DNA from: Patiria miniata
Lineage: Eukaryota > Echinodermata > Asteroidea > Valvatida > Asterinidae
Assembly (NCBI RefSeq): GCF_015706575.1
Contig: NW_024037076.1
Location: 6,544,777-6,608,776, forward strand
DNA length: 64,000 nt
Direction of reading: 5' to 3'
The translations under genes were made by a program, and so were the position numbers. The number at the start of each line of letters is the position of its first letter. The first letter of the stretch is position 1. Of this stretch, positions 1-11,779 are shown piece by piece. The notes beneath the pieces were generated by a model, which saw only the letters and a program-made list of their open reading frames with translations, did not search any database and was not told the origin of the DNA.

Positions 1-488
1 CTAATAATTTGGAATCGCACTTATGATCCGGACATCAGAAGTGCCCGGAGCGTCAGTGCGATACCAAATTATCTGCAGCATTTATCACATGGTAAATCAC
101 ATGGATCAGGAGGAGGTTGCAGGATGTGGAGATCTTGCCAGATTTTACCTCGAATATCGTTCAAATGCCAGATTTGGCGTAAAAGCAGATTTCAACATGT
201 TCAAGAGAGCTTGATATGTGAATACTTATCACACGGTAAGGCAATGTCCAGTCTTTGTCACGGAAGGACGATTTCGCTTGGTTCGAACATGTACAAGAGC
301 GTGGCGTAGTTTACTAGCCCCACTAGTGTGGCCGCGGTATGCTGCGCTGAACCTCTGGCCACACACCGTGGTACCGCGCACTACTGAGGACGAAGTTTTC
401 ATAAATTTTACAGGCACTTTCTTACATATGGTTGTATTCTATGATGTCCCATCTATCACTTCTGGGATGCTTAGGTGTAATGATGTTC
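1..488. repeat. Direct repeat, copy 1 (cut by the window edge)
   Basis: Bases 1-488 recur at 915-1402 with essentially no difference. The left limit is the window edge, so the unit may be longer or part of a tandem array with a 914-base period. The part from about 297 onward belongs to the foldback family seen at 1211-2014. It contains no gene. Confidence 0.9.
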
Positions 489-914
489 TTTTTTTTAGTA
501 AATGTTATTTTCACGGATTTGTTCATAAATTACGACATATCGGCCAGCCTAGACCCGTGAATGTGGCGTTGTATACAACGCCACACTGTTGTGTATTTTC
601 AAACCTGGCGAAATCGATCCGCCATACATAATTTCGTATGCATGTTAAGGACTCACCTTGAAATCTAAATTTGCCTGTCCGCGTGTTCAGGATGTGTCAT
701 TTTGACGAAATTTGCCATCAATTAAGACCCATACGAACGTGTAGAAATTAGATTTTAACCTGACAAGTGACCCTGACAAATGACCCTGCACGAGTACCCA
801 GGGTCATTTGCGTGCAAAATTATCCGAGCCCTCCGAGCTACCCGTCTGCTTCATGTGGTGCATATGATAGGCGGCGTCTGATTGGCCAATAACGAGACCA
901 CGTGATAAACGCAG
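489..914. other. Spacer between the direct repeats, with a perfect palindrome
   Basis: No gene. A perfect 22-base palindrome built on GTGGCGTTGTA lies at 563-584. The flanking bases resemble the outer end of the foldback at about 2000-2027. Two related GTGACCCTGACA-type words lie near 770-790. Confidence 0.5.
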
Positions 915-1402
915 CTAATAATTTGGAATCGCACTTATGATCCGGACATCAGAAGTGCCCGGAGCGTCAGTGCGATACCAAATTATCTGCAGCATTTATC
1001 ACATGGTAAATCACATGGATCAGGAGGAGGTTGCAGGATGTGGAGATCTTGCCAGATTTTACCTCGAATATCGTTCAAATGCCAGATTTGGCGTAAAAGC
1101 AGATTTCAACATGTTCAAGAGAGCTTGATATGTGAATACTTATCACACGGTAAGGCAATGTCCAGTCTTTGTCACGGAAGGACGATTTCGCTTGGTTCGA
1201 ACATGTACAAGAGCGTGGCGTAGTTTACTAGCCCCACTAGTGTGGCCGCGGTATGCTGCGCTGAACCTCTGGCCACACACCGTGGTACCGCGCACTACTG
1301 AGGACGAAGTTTTCATAAATTTTACAGGCACTTTCTTACATATGGTTGTATTCTATGATGTCCCATCTATCACTTCTGGGATGCTTAGGTGTAATGATGT
1401 TC
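915..1402. repeat. Direct repeat, copy 2
   Basis: Near-identical to 1-488. It diverges exactly after TGATGTTC at 1402, where it continues into the left arm of a foldback while copy 1 continues into other sequence. Confidence 0.9.
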
Positions 1403-2014
1403 AATTTTCCGAGATATTTTTTAATCTTTCTGGAGCACATATGCACCCGTGAATCATCTGGTGATGGCAGCCATTTTGAATGTGACAAGAGAGATGACCT
1501 CAAGCTGTGACGTCGCGTTTATGCAAATTCTTGTCGAGCGAGGGCGCGAGTTGCAAATGTGACGGCTGTTTCCTGTTCCAATTAAAAATGAAAATAATAC
1601 CCTGCGCATGCACTGCGCGGGCATCGATGTCGATGGCTTGGACGACGCGCGCGACACAGGAAACAGCCGTCGCATTTGCAACTCGCGCCCTCGCTCGACA
1701 AGAGTTTGCATAAACGCGACGTCACAGCCTGAGGTCATCTCTTGTCACATTCAAAATGGCTGCCATCACCAGACGTTTCACGAGTGCATATGGGCTCCAG
1801 AAAGATTCAAGAATATCTCGGAAAATTGAACATCATTACACCCAAGCATCCCAGAAGTGATATTTGGGACATCGTAGAATACAACCATATGTAAGAAATT
1901 CCCTGCAAATTTTATGAAAACGTCCTCAGTAGTGCGCGGACCACGGTGTGTGGCCTTGGGTTCAGCGCAGCATACCGACGGCCACACTAGTGGGGCTAGT
2001 AGTTTACAAGCCAC
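1211..2014. mobile_element. Foldback (long inverted repeat) element
   Basis: The left arm at about 1211-1576 is inverted at about 1656-2014 with an 80-base spacer. Paired landmarks: CTAGCCCCACTAGTGTGGC at 1228 against 1981-1999, and GACGGCTGTTTCCTGT at 1561 against 1656-1671. The arms are imperfect, so it is not fresh. There is no transposase. The superfamily is not determined, as I could not fix a target duplication. Confidence 0.8.
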
Positions 2015-4030
2015 GTTCACGGGTTTACGGCCAGCCCGGCTTCTGTTTGAACCCCTCAAAAAGCAATTATATATCACTTTTCAGCCAATCAGAGAAAGCC
2101 GTAGTGAAATTGTTGTTAAGGCCTACTGTAATAAGTTAAAAAGAATCCACTGCCTAGATAGATCTGAAACAGTTCCAGATTAATACAGTTACACTTACAG
2201 AAAGGCATTTGACAGATATTCATGAATTCATATGCAAAGAAAAACATACATAAAATGAGCTTTGCTTATTATTTTACCATTTAAATTGACCTCAAAGTTG
2301 TCGGCACCATTGGCATTGCCTCTCCTTTCACTTCCAGTCAGGTTTTCTTGGTCTCTATGTTCGAGCTCGACCGTGGCCGTGGTGTCCACGCTACGTTGTG
2401 CGGTTGCTGCTGCTGCACATCCACCAAATTTTCGGGCGCTGATTTCACACTTTAAAATACAAGATCGGCCGATCACAATGTTTCCTAACTGTGCTATGGA
2501 CAACCTTAAGTGCGCCATAATTTAGAAATCTCGAAATAATGGTGTTTAATATTACGATAAATTGTGGAAATCTTTTTCTACTTCCGTGGCCGTGCAACTT
2601 TCAACGTCAACACTGACATGTGTTCATCGATTTATGCTAATGAGGTCAAATGTGGTCAAATGTCACACGTCACCCACCTTGCATATTAAAAAGTATAGTC
2701 TGGTTTCCTCGTATATAGCGCAATGCGCTTTTATTCATTGGATGGAGACAATTGCCAGACAGCCATTACCGGATACTTGCGGAGCAGACGAAGTGCACTC
2801 TGGTTTTGGTCTTAATTTAACTCCATTTTGGCCCATCGAATGATTGTCAGTGAAACTTATTTACACAAAGGTACTCTTTTATGACATACGCAGTGCACAA
2901 TTCAGCCAGCCTGGTTTGGGTTTGCTCTGTGAGTGAGTACTTCGCCGTTGCCAGGTAAGCGCTACGGCTTTCAACGTCTGCCGGGCTGTCCCTGTGGGCC
3001 TGTGTTGTGTACAATGGTACAATTAAGGCCTAGCTTGCCTAGGTACCTAGGCCTATTTAGTCTGCAACACACTGTGCTAGTGTATTGTAGTGCTACTTGT
3101 ATTTAACCTGCTGATTCCAACAGGATCCAACTATTGTTGATGTACCCTAACGTGGCGCGGCCCCCAACGTGGCGCACTTTGATTTTTCGCCTGACAGAAA
3201 ATGAAATTTCAGAGTTTATTTACCCCCTATCCAGATTTAACAATAACATAAAAGACCCACCGTGAAACACCTTGTTTTATTTTTAGGCCCCCTATTTGTT
3301 TCACGGTATTAGGCCCCCTTACTAATAGTAATATATCATACATGTAAATGTGCGCCATCTTGCCTGCAGGGCATTTTTACAAGCTTTGCTGTGGGCTGTG
3401 TACACATCATCAATGGAACACTTCAATATTTTCCCTGCTAAATTTGACTTTTTTGAAAAAAATGTGCAACCTGCCGCCACTTTTTTTCTTCATATATCAT
3501 CTCAGTGAAGGTCAGTCATTGCAAAAATGATGATAAGACATGAATCTGGGACTGAGAAACATTTTCAATTTTGTTAGGAATGCTTAAAAAAAATTCTTGA
3601 CTCTCCATAGACTTTGTACACAACCGCTGAAGTGGCGTCAGGTTGCAACGTTTTTTCCGACTTTTTTAGGACATATCACTTTCTGATGGTGATATATGTA
3701 CATGTAGCTCACTGAAGGGAAAAAAGTGATGGCCAGATATGGGAATCTTTCCAATTATTCAATCAAAAGTATGTGTGGCTCCATGGTTAAAGGCATTGAA
3801 CTCTGTTGGATTTAGCAGGTTGGTCCTGATGGGAACCCTTTTAAGGTACAAGTTTTCTTCCACTAGTGTTTTTAAATCGAAATCTAACATTTTCATTGCA
3901 GAATATTTTGTCTCTCTGTTTTGTGGCACTGGAAGGTTTTTTTAAAGGGAAATAAAATCCGAAATTGCTAGGTATAAATGATAGGGTATAGGAGATCCCA
4001 GAACCTTCTGCATTGTAGCTGAACGTTTAT
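2015..4030. other. Intergenic, no gene recognised
   Basis: Open frames here are short and show no family likeness. One good isolated splice donor lies at 2954. Nothing else is supported. Confidence 0.5.
2880..2954 (+). other. Candidate noncoding first exon of the NEK6/7 gene
   Basis: A strong donor (TTGCCAG|GTAAGC) lies at 2954/2955 with no matching coding frame. The first coding exon has a 3' splice site in its leader, so at least one upstream exon is expected. This is the only good isolated donor I noticed upstream. The start is arbitrary and no promoter motif supports it. Confidence 0.2.
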
Positions 4031-4520
4031 CCAATCATGCTACCAAGGTCACGTGCAGCATGTCATGACTACAAAATCAAAAAGATGACCTTGCTAGGTA
4101 AGATCCACAGCAGAACACCAGTCGTCAGTCACCAATGCCCGAGCCTGGTTCTGAGCGAAAAAGATGAGAACGACTTGGTGCAGTGCGCCACTGGCATGTC
4201 CAAAATGGGACATGGGAGCTAGAGCTCTTGATGATAGTGAAGAGTAAGATGAGGATGGCCAACAAAATCCCTTCCATAATACCCTGCCAGGAAGAGACTG
4301 GCTGAAAGAATTCTTGAGGCAGCATCTGAAAGTACGGCTGAGAGTTTCAGAAAACCTTGGACGATATATAAAAAGATTCATGTATGGTTTGATGATCTGG
4401 AAAAGTTTTTCCAGGGTTATGAGGTTGAAGATGGTTTGTCAAGCTTTGGTGATCCAAGACAAGTCTCCAACACCAACGAAAGCAAATGTCCACTTGCAGC
4501 AGGCATTTACATGCCATAAA
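4031..4520 (+). pseudogene. Decayed DNA-transposon transposase (pogo/Tigger-like helix-turn-helix and start of DDE domain)
   Basis: Three pieces in two frames keep the order of the family. First, LVLSEKDENDLVQCATGMSK at about 4140-4200 matches the 'L..EEE..LV..I..M...G' helix-turn-helix. Second, PGRDWLKEFLRQH at 4287 matches 'G.DW...FL.RH'. Third, VWFDDLEKFFQGYEVEDG and NTNESKCPLAAG at 4382-4518 match the 'F..DE.G..L' segment before the DDE core. The frame changes between pieces and the catalytic region is missing, so it is an old fossil of a plain DNA transposon. The superfamily call rests on remembered motif spacing. Confidence 0.6.
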
Positions 4521-4593
4521 TGATGATCTTTTCTGGTGTGAGATTTCACTTCAACCTCACAGTAGGTGTTCCCGATTAAGTTTGTTCAAACCC

Positions 4594-4735
4594 AACCGGG
4601 AACTGAAACCGACCCGACCCGAAACCAAGGGTCGGGTCGGGTCGGGTCAGGTCAGTTTTTCCATCATTTCAGTTGGGTCAGGTCGGTTTCGGTTAAATTT
4701 GCATAAATTTGCGATTTTCGGGTGGGTTCGGTCCC
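4594..4735. repeat. Short GGGTC/GACCC repeat cluster with inverted symmetry
   Basis: Runs of CCGACCC followed by four or more GGTCGGGTC units, then GGTCGGTTTCGG, form a low-complexity stretch able to fold back. It is not coding. Confidence 0.6.
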
Positions 4736-6274
4736 CTGAGCCATTTGTGATGTCGGCATGGTGGATGTGACCATCTGTATTGCCTGCTAAAAACTGGATT
4801 GATTGTGAACAGTGCAACCGGTGGTTCCATAAAAACACAGAGGTGCACCGCTATTGACAGTGTAGAAGAGACGAACGTAGAGGAAGTGGCAGAGCTGGAC
4901 TGGTTTTGGTATCGTTGTCTGTAAAGAATATTGTTTAATTTCTAAAACCTTTCTTGCCATAAAGTAACTGCCTTTAAAAGTAGGGGCCTAAATGTTTCAA
5001 ATCATCTCTTCATTTTTACTTGCAGGAAATACCCCAAAAATGTCAAGACATACATTTATTTGGTATTACAACTATTTGTTAGAGTGCTGTTGCGGCTGTA
5101 AACTAAATAATGTTAAAAGTGGAATTTTCAGAGTAAGTTAATAAGACAAGAGCAGGAAACAAGTGTCCAAGATCGTCTGCTCAGAACAGCACACCCAATA
5201 GAAAGATGGTACCCCTCTCCACTTTTTACTTTTTGTGGGGCCAGATGACCAAAAAACTCTGGTCTGTCAGCAAATTTGTTGTCACACCCCATCATTCAAA
5301 TTGGTCTGGTGACACCCCTGGCTCCGAGTGTGACAAGTGTTAGTAAATGGCCGATGCCCTACTGTAATTAGTGTAAGTCCACCAACTTACATGTAATTTT
5401 TTTTTCACATAGGCCCTACATGTGTGAGTGTACACTTACATACATGTAGATGCAGCTTCATTGTACGATGGCGGATTTTTTTTAGAAATGTGTATACATT
5501 TTCTCAAAAAGGTTTACATCCCAACCCCTTTCATGCTTGCTTTTCAATTTTCCCCAAGAACATTTATTGTTCAATATAATTTCTAATCTTTATTTGAACC
5601 ATGGTACCAACATTACAGATGAAAAAAAATACATGTTGTAAGCATAGTAAGCATATCAAGTAAATAAAGTTGCATTCTTGTACCCACATCCTGTACTTAC
5701 AAACCCTCAAGATAGACAGAGTAATCCTATCCACAGTGGGTGGTGAACTCATGTACAATGTACAATGTACAAGTCCAGGTTTTTTTTAGTCCTGTAGACT
5801 TGCATTATATTTCCTTATCAATAATCTTCTATGTGTCTTGGTTTCTATCAGTGTTTTTGATTGTCATTGTTATTCTTTTTTCTGTGAGGGGAATTCTGTG
5901 GGACAGGGGAGTGCCATCATGATAGCCACAATAGCCTTGGGATGAACCAAATCTCAAATTACATTGAGGCTATGAACTATCTGTAATCCTAGACTGTACT
6001 GCATTATCAGCCCACTCTGGGGTAGGTGTCAGTGCTTTGTTACTTTTCTTTGAACATATGTACTCATTCTAAATGATCTTTCTGTGAAAGAAAAGATCTA
6101 AAACCCTGATTTTTGGAACCGCAGTTGAAAAAGATATATTTCAGCACAATGGCTGCAAGATACAAATGTGTCTTGCAGCAAGATAGGGTGAATCAAGGGG
6201 TAAGAGGAGGTATCCACTCAGCCATGGTATGAGTAACAAAAGCTTATTGCTTATGTACATGTACGTAATACAGG
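4736..6274. other. Intergenic, no gene recognised
   Basis: Short chance frames only. TACATGTA-type words are frequent. Confidence 0.45.
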
Positions 6275-6679
6275 TAAAACAAATATTGACTGCTTTGAGT
6301 GGTGGTGCAAAACTAGCCGCCTCCAGAGGTGATCCATGGAGTGTTCTGTTTTCCCAAGACGAAGCTGAGGGAAACGAAGGTTACTTTTACTAGCAGTCAC
6401 AGTTTGTTTTATAATGCCTCACTCATAGATAAGTATCTGCTTGATTTCGAGAGAGATGACTAATTAAACCTAAATCCATGTACAAGTTATGTGCTTCTAG
6501 TTCAATATGGAAACTGCCCATTCATGAAATGTTAGAACCCAAGTCTATAGTGAGTGGGTACAATAGGCATATACCCATGCATACAAATCTTCATGGTAAG
6601 ATATATTGTAAAAATAGTAAATGTCATGTGACTTGCTGTCGGCCAATTAAAATACAGAGTGTGTGGGTGAGGTATTAAA
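6275..6679. mobile_element. Hairpin-headed MITE, degraded copy
   Basis: It shares the layout and words of the copies at 31391-31956 and 32337-32840: an AAATATTGA.TGCTT.GAGTGGTG head, a GGTGATCCATGG arm, GACGAAGCTGAG in the loop place, TTTGTTTTATAA.GCCTCACTCA, and an end at GTGTGGGTGAGGTATTAAA. The hairpin is largely eroded, so this copy is older than the other two. Confidence 0.7.
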
Positions 6680-7230
6680 TCCTTAGATGTATGTACATGT
6701 ACATACATATAGTTTGATATACAGATTCATAAGTGTACTTTCGTGGGAAGGAGGAGTGCAGTTAGTTTTTCCATGATTCTGAACTTTTCTATATTTTCCT
6801 GGGCTTTTTACTATTTTTAGGGAATCAATCAGTAATTGAATTGTATGTTAGAGTGCACAGTGCTGTATCCTGATGCATGTATGTACATGTATGTGTACTT
6901 GCAGATCAACTAATGAGCCAAGATGCATCAGATATGCAGCAGTACTCTATTATTGATGACAATTTGACCAAGCATGCAAGATTAGTTGAGCAGTGTCACT
7001 AGAAGCTTGATTTCCCATGCAGTGTTAAACACTGCCTGCACATTGGTTTGATATCTGCTGGCAAATTTTATAAAATGCATTGAGTCCATGCACACTGTAG
7101 ATCTTGTATTTGGTAATGTATACAGCTCTGTGCCTCAAAGTCATGGGCTACCCGACCCAGACCTTACTTCTTCTTGGGAATCATGCCACATATTTGTGGT
7201 CAGATTGATCGGATATGGTTTATTGAGGTC

Positions 7231-7771
7231 AAAGGTAATACTAATGTAAAACATTTGCAAAACATCAAAAACAAAACTACCAAATTATTATGACTACTTT
7301 ACTTGACTGTAAATAATAGTCTCAAACATCCTGTGAAATCATGGCACCTAGTGTGCTGTCATTTTCATGAAAAGTGGAATTTTTGTATCAATTTCCAATG
7401 ATGGTTGGCCCACCATTGTTGGAAAAAACTGACTTTGATTCAAAACCTGTTCCCAGTTTTAGTTTACCAAATTTAGTTAGTCCACATGTTGTTTGCAATC
7501 TGTTACACATCTGTGAATGGGTGCAAGCCAGCTAGTCTGGTCACCTGACCTGACAATTCCCAGACGTCTATACATTGCTCCATTTCATCTGAAATAGGGT
7601 CAGGGAACCAAACTTAAAGAACAGCTTCTTTTTTTTCTTGGTTTTTCCAGCATCTATGAACACAAAACTTTAAACAGGCCAGTTTAACAATATTTGCTAT
7701 AAAATACTACCGGTAACCCCCAAATCCATCCATTTCTGAAAATTACCGCAAAATCAATTGTTGTATATTCA
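7231..7771 (-). mobile_element. TTAA-type MITE (Kolobok/piggyBac-like), inverted copy
   Basis: It reads in reverse as the same element as 9921-10434, from CAATTGTTGTATATTCAC at its right to ACATTTGCAAAACATC at its left. The internal inverted repeat is kept in weakened form near 7392-7425. It is more diverged than 9921-10434. A shorter partial copy follows at about 7815-7960. Confidence 0.75.
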
Positions 7772-7814
7772 CATTGGCACTGTAGTGAGTACAATGTGGA
7801 ATTTACTTCATGTA

Positions 7815-7960
7815 GTGTACACCATTTGCAAACATTCAAAAATGAAACTGTTAAAATATCATGAAATATCTTATTTGAGTAATTAAAGTCAACAATAGGG
7901 TTAAGCACCCTGTGAAATCATTGCACCTAGTATGCTGTCATTTTCAAGAAAAGAGGAATT
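7815..7960 (-). mobile_element. TTAA-type MITE, truncated copy
   Basis: CCATTTGCAAACATTCAAAAA, CACCCTGTGAAATCATTGCA and TGCTGTCATTTTCAAGAAAA repeat the left part of 7231-7771. The rest is absent. Confidence 0.6.
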
Positions 7961-8615
7961 GCCACCATGTCCTTGCGATGGCTTGGACCAAACCATTGCA
8001 CTTTCAACAGAAACCCATGCTTTCGACAAAAATGAAAATGCGTTTTCACAGTTTCGAAAATAACATGATAGGCCTATCTACTGAGCTGAAAGTTTGACAA
8101 GTTAGTTTTTAATGACCTGCTTCAGATTTATAGTATTGTTGTTTCTTAAATTGGCAAAACACCTTTTTTTTTTGGTGAAGATTGCAAAGAAATTTGACCG
8201 AGGATTTGTTAGGTAGAAATTATCATTTAAATTAATTGACCTTAGTTTTTCACAAACCCATCTCAGCCCATTTGACGGTAGCCATGGACACCATGCATAC
8301 TGTACAAAGTATCCATGATATATCATTGAGTGACTCTTGTGTTTCACATTGATTTAAGGACAGCAGAATAAACAGATCAATCATGTGTATTGATTGTGGA
8401 AATGAAACAGTGACCCTTATTTCTGTGTAGTTCACAATTACCCATGTATATGTATGTCTTTTGAACCAGTGACCCTTATGTCTGTACAGCACAATCTCAA
8501 TAGGCAATCAAAATTATTGTGTGTTTAATTTATTTTCAAAATGCATTTTTTAGGTTTTTGTGTGTGTAATATTAACTTTATAGCCCTACATTTTTGAATT
8601 ATATTTATTAATTAA

Positions 8616-9320
8616 AAGGATATGTACAACATGGTTTTGCTGTAATTTTCAGAAATGGATGGATTTGGGAGTTAGTATTTTATAGCAAATGTTGTTACAC
8701 TGACTTGTTTGAAGTTTTGTGTTCGTAGATACTGGACAAAAAAAACCAAGAAACCATCATGGGTAGGCCTGCACCGCGTTATGGGGAAGTTTTTTATCGT
8801 TAAGCAAATTAGGACCGAGTTATGGGGACTTTCTGCTGTCCCCACAGCATTTTTGGTCCCCACAAATACCTCATGCAGCCGAGTGCATGTCCCACAACTA
8901 CGGAACAAGAATGTGTGTTCTTGTAGTCTGGTTCCCTGACCCCACTTAAGATGAAATGAAGCAATTTATAGACATCTGGGAACTGTAAGGTTAGGGAACC
9001 AGTCAAGCTGACTTGTACCCATTCCTAGGAGTGTAATCGATTGCAAACAAAATACAGAATGCGGACTAACTAAATATGGTAAACTGGGGGCAGTATTTGA
9101 AAATAAGCCACTTTTTTACAATGCTGGTCGGCTGACCAGCATTGGAAATTGATACAAAAATAACACTTTTCTTGAAAATGTCAGCTCACCAGGTGCTATG
9201 ATTTTACAAGATGCTTTTAATAGAATGATTCGCTAACAGTCCAGAAAGGTATTTCATAATAATTTGGCAGGACCATAGTTTTGTTTTTTAGTGTTTGCAA
9301 ATTGTATAGGCCTATTCCCT
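8616..9320 (+). mobile_element. TTAA-type MITE with an internal insertion
   Basis: It lies between TTAA at 8612-8615 and TTAA at 9321-9324. It shares TGTAATTTTCAGAAATGGAT and the later body with 9921-10434, but holds about 190 extra bases from about 8740 to 8925, including tandem-like 'GTTATGGGGA' words. An internal palindrome lies at 9119-9144. Confidence 0.75.
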
Positions 9321-9920
9321 TTAACTCAAAACTAATGAGCTGTGCAAATTCACTTGAATCATCATAATCAGTAAGAAATAATACAACAGAATTATTTCAA
9401 AGTTGTTTGAGATTTACAGTTAAGTATGAATATTTTTACATACATTTGCTTACATTCCTAGACCTAGAAAATGCTTTTGAATCTAATACATGTACTGGTA
9501 CAGTGTGTGTACATGGCTTGAGGTACGTGTACTAGCCCTGGGATCTAGTGATTCCTCAGTCCTGGTCCAGTGTGTGTGCTGTGATGTCAAAGTGTACAGT
9601 GATCCTAAATGAATTGCTTTCCTGCTGGAAACATTCAAAGTATCTGGCTTTAGTAGCTGCTTAAGTAATGAGTGTTGTCATGCCAACCAGACTGCACCGG
9701 TCCTTGCATGCATGTTGCCATAGCAACAGCTGCTCTGAAAGTAGACAGTTAAGCAAATGATGTATTTCTGGGAAACTTCCTGAGTCCAGCTTTAAAAAAT
9801 GATGTGTAAGGGTTTTAAAATTGGGATTTATGTGAAATTGTAAGGAACACTATTTACTGTGTATGATATAATGTATGGGTGTACATGTATAAGCACAGGT
9901 TTCTTTTTTCTTAGTCTTAA

Positions 9921-10434
9921 AGGGAATATACATCATTTGCTTTTGCTGTAATTTTCAGAAATGGATGGAATTGGGGGGTTGGAAATATAAAGCAAATATA
10001 GTTACAATGACTTTTTGGAGGTTTTGGGTTCGAAAATGCTATAAAAATCAAGAAAAACGATCATTTTCCTATAGTCTGGTTCCCTGACTCCATATAAGAA
10101 GAAACACAGCAGTTTACATACATTGGGGAATTGTAAGGTCAGGGAACCAGTCTAGCTGGCTCGTACCCGTTCATAGGTTTGTAATCGATTGCAAACAAGT
10201 GCAATGGTCAATTGGGGCCAGTATTTGAATAAAAGCCAGTTGTTTCCAACGCTGATCGGCCGATCAGCGTTGGAAATTGATACAAAAATACCACTTTTCT
10301 TGAAAATGACAGTATACCAGGTGCCATAATTTTACAGGATGCTTTAGAATGTCATTTACCAACATCCTATTAAGGTATTTCGCAAAAACTTGGTAGTTTT
10401 ATTTTTCGATGTTTGCAAATGTTGTATATTCCCT
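9921..10434 (+). mobile_element. TTAA-type MITE, best preserved copy
   Basis: It is flanked by TTAA at 9917-9920 and 10435-10438. The terminal inverted repeats start AGGGAATATACA. At 514 bases with no open frame it is nonautonomous. The TTAA duplication is used by piggyBac and Kolobok elements; AGGG ends favour Kolobok, from memory. A perfect 34-base palindrome lies inside at 10243-10276. Confidence 0.8.
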
Positions 10435-10438
10435 TTAA

Positions 10439-11155
10439 TCCTGTTTGATATATGTACACGTATACATGTGTATACATGTAAAAAATGCCAGTTCATATTT
10501 TATGCAAATTTATGCAAATGTGAAGTGAGTTTGATGTCACAAAGCGTTTGTGGCCACATTTGCCATGTGGGGTTGAATTTATGTTTAACTTATGAAATTA
10601 TGGCACAAGTACATGTACAAATGTACATTGTACATGTACTTACACACTTACGAATTGCACATTCAAATTTTCATTTTGCACAGAGAACATGTACATGTAT
10701 GAACTGGTCTTAAGACTGCACTCCTTTCATTTTGTGCCAGTCATGTATGGACTATAGACTATGTGCATGATGAACAGTAAGTGCGCTTTGTGACCACATA
10801 CATGACATACAAGACCTCCAGTGGGAGGGACACACCACACGTGCACCACACAAATTTGCATTGCTGTTGGGTGCCTGGAGCTCATGCAAATATGATGCAG
10901 ATTTGTGCATGTTTAGAGCAAAACTTTGTTTAGTTAACAGTACACGCATGCAGCATATCCCACACAAACAACTCTCACAAGGTGCCTCAAGGTGCCAATT
11001 CATGTGAGTACGAAGTATCAAAGTATGCATATCCCACACATTAACATAATTGGCAAGGACCTTGGACTGCACATGATACCACGGTTAGGTCATGTGCAAG
11101 TATGTTGGGGCTGCGCTGTGACTCATTTAATGATGCTGACATTATGATATAGCTT
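10439..11155. other. Intergenic, TACATGTACA-rich, no gene recognised
   Basis: Dense TACATG/CATGTA words lie at 10450-10720. No coding frame has family likeness. Confidence 0.45.
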
Positions 11156-11409
11156 TATGGGCTCCGTGCAGAAGTACCCCCTCAACTATAAAAAAGAGTT
11201 GGGGGAAACCACTGGAGAGACATTCGAACTCATTGCCGACACAGCTTGATGCTCGCACAAAGACACTATGGTTTTGTGCACATTCAGAATAAAATTATCC
11301 ATGTGTATTTCGCGCTATACGTGCGCAATCCATCAATCCATGTGTTCCATCCATGGGGCTCTCGAAAGTGGTAAAAAGCGCCCTCTCTTGTTTGTGCACG
11401 GTGCCCATG
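11156..11409. mobile_element. MITE with TATGGGCTCCGTGCA ends, copy 1
   Basis: It starts TATGGGCTCCGTGCAGAAG and ends TTTGTGCACGGTGCCCAT, inverted to each other. It shares GGTTTTGTGCACATTCAGAA and GTGGTAAAAAGCGCC with 12075-12300. It sits just upstream of the first NEK6/7 coding exon. Confidence 0.7.
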
Positions 11410-11544
11410 ATTCTAGACTTGATCACACTATGACACATGTACAAACACTGTACCTAGAGTGATGCCAGGGAGTGAACAGTGAAAGCTCTTGTTGCGTAAC
11501 ATTAATTTGTTGTGTTTATCTGATTTTTCTTTCTCCTCATGCAG

Positions 11545-11779
11545 CTCAACTTAAATCAAGGCCCCTCTGTTTTGAAGGTGTGACTGTTGATGTCAAGGCA
11601 CATCATCAGCAATGGACCTGCCCATGGATCAAGGCATGGAGCTGGGGGTTAGTAATGACAAGTATAACACGCTGGCTAACTTCAGCGTTGAGAAGAAGAT
11701 AGGCAAGGGTCAGTTCAGTGAGGTCTACAAGGCTAAATGTCTGGTGGATAACAGCATCGTCGCCCTCAAGAAAGTCCAG
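11545..11779 (+). CDS. NEK7: NEK6/7 first coding exon with 5' UTR
   Basis: A pyrimidine-rich tract and ...CATGCAG precede 11545, so this looks like an internal exon with 67 bases of leader before the ATG at 11612. It codes residues 1-56, through the glycine loop and VALKK, and ends in phase 0 at CAG|GTAAGA. The ATG is chosen because it opens the reading frame closest upstream of the conserved KYNTLANF segment. Two more ATGs follow within nine residues and could also serve. Any upstream noncoding exon is not firmly located. Confidence 0.9.

Noticed and set aside
1-1402. Direct repeats as long terminal repeats of a retroelement
   Set aside because: No TG...CA ends, no primer-binding site or polypurine tract, and only 426 bases without coding traces between them.
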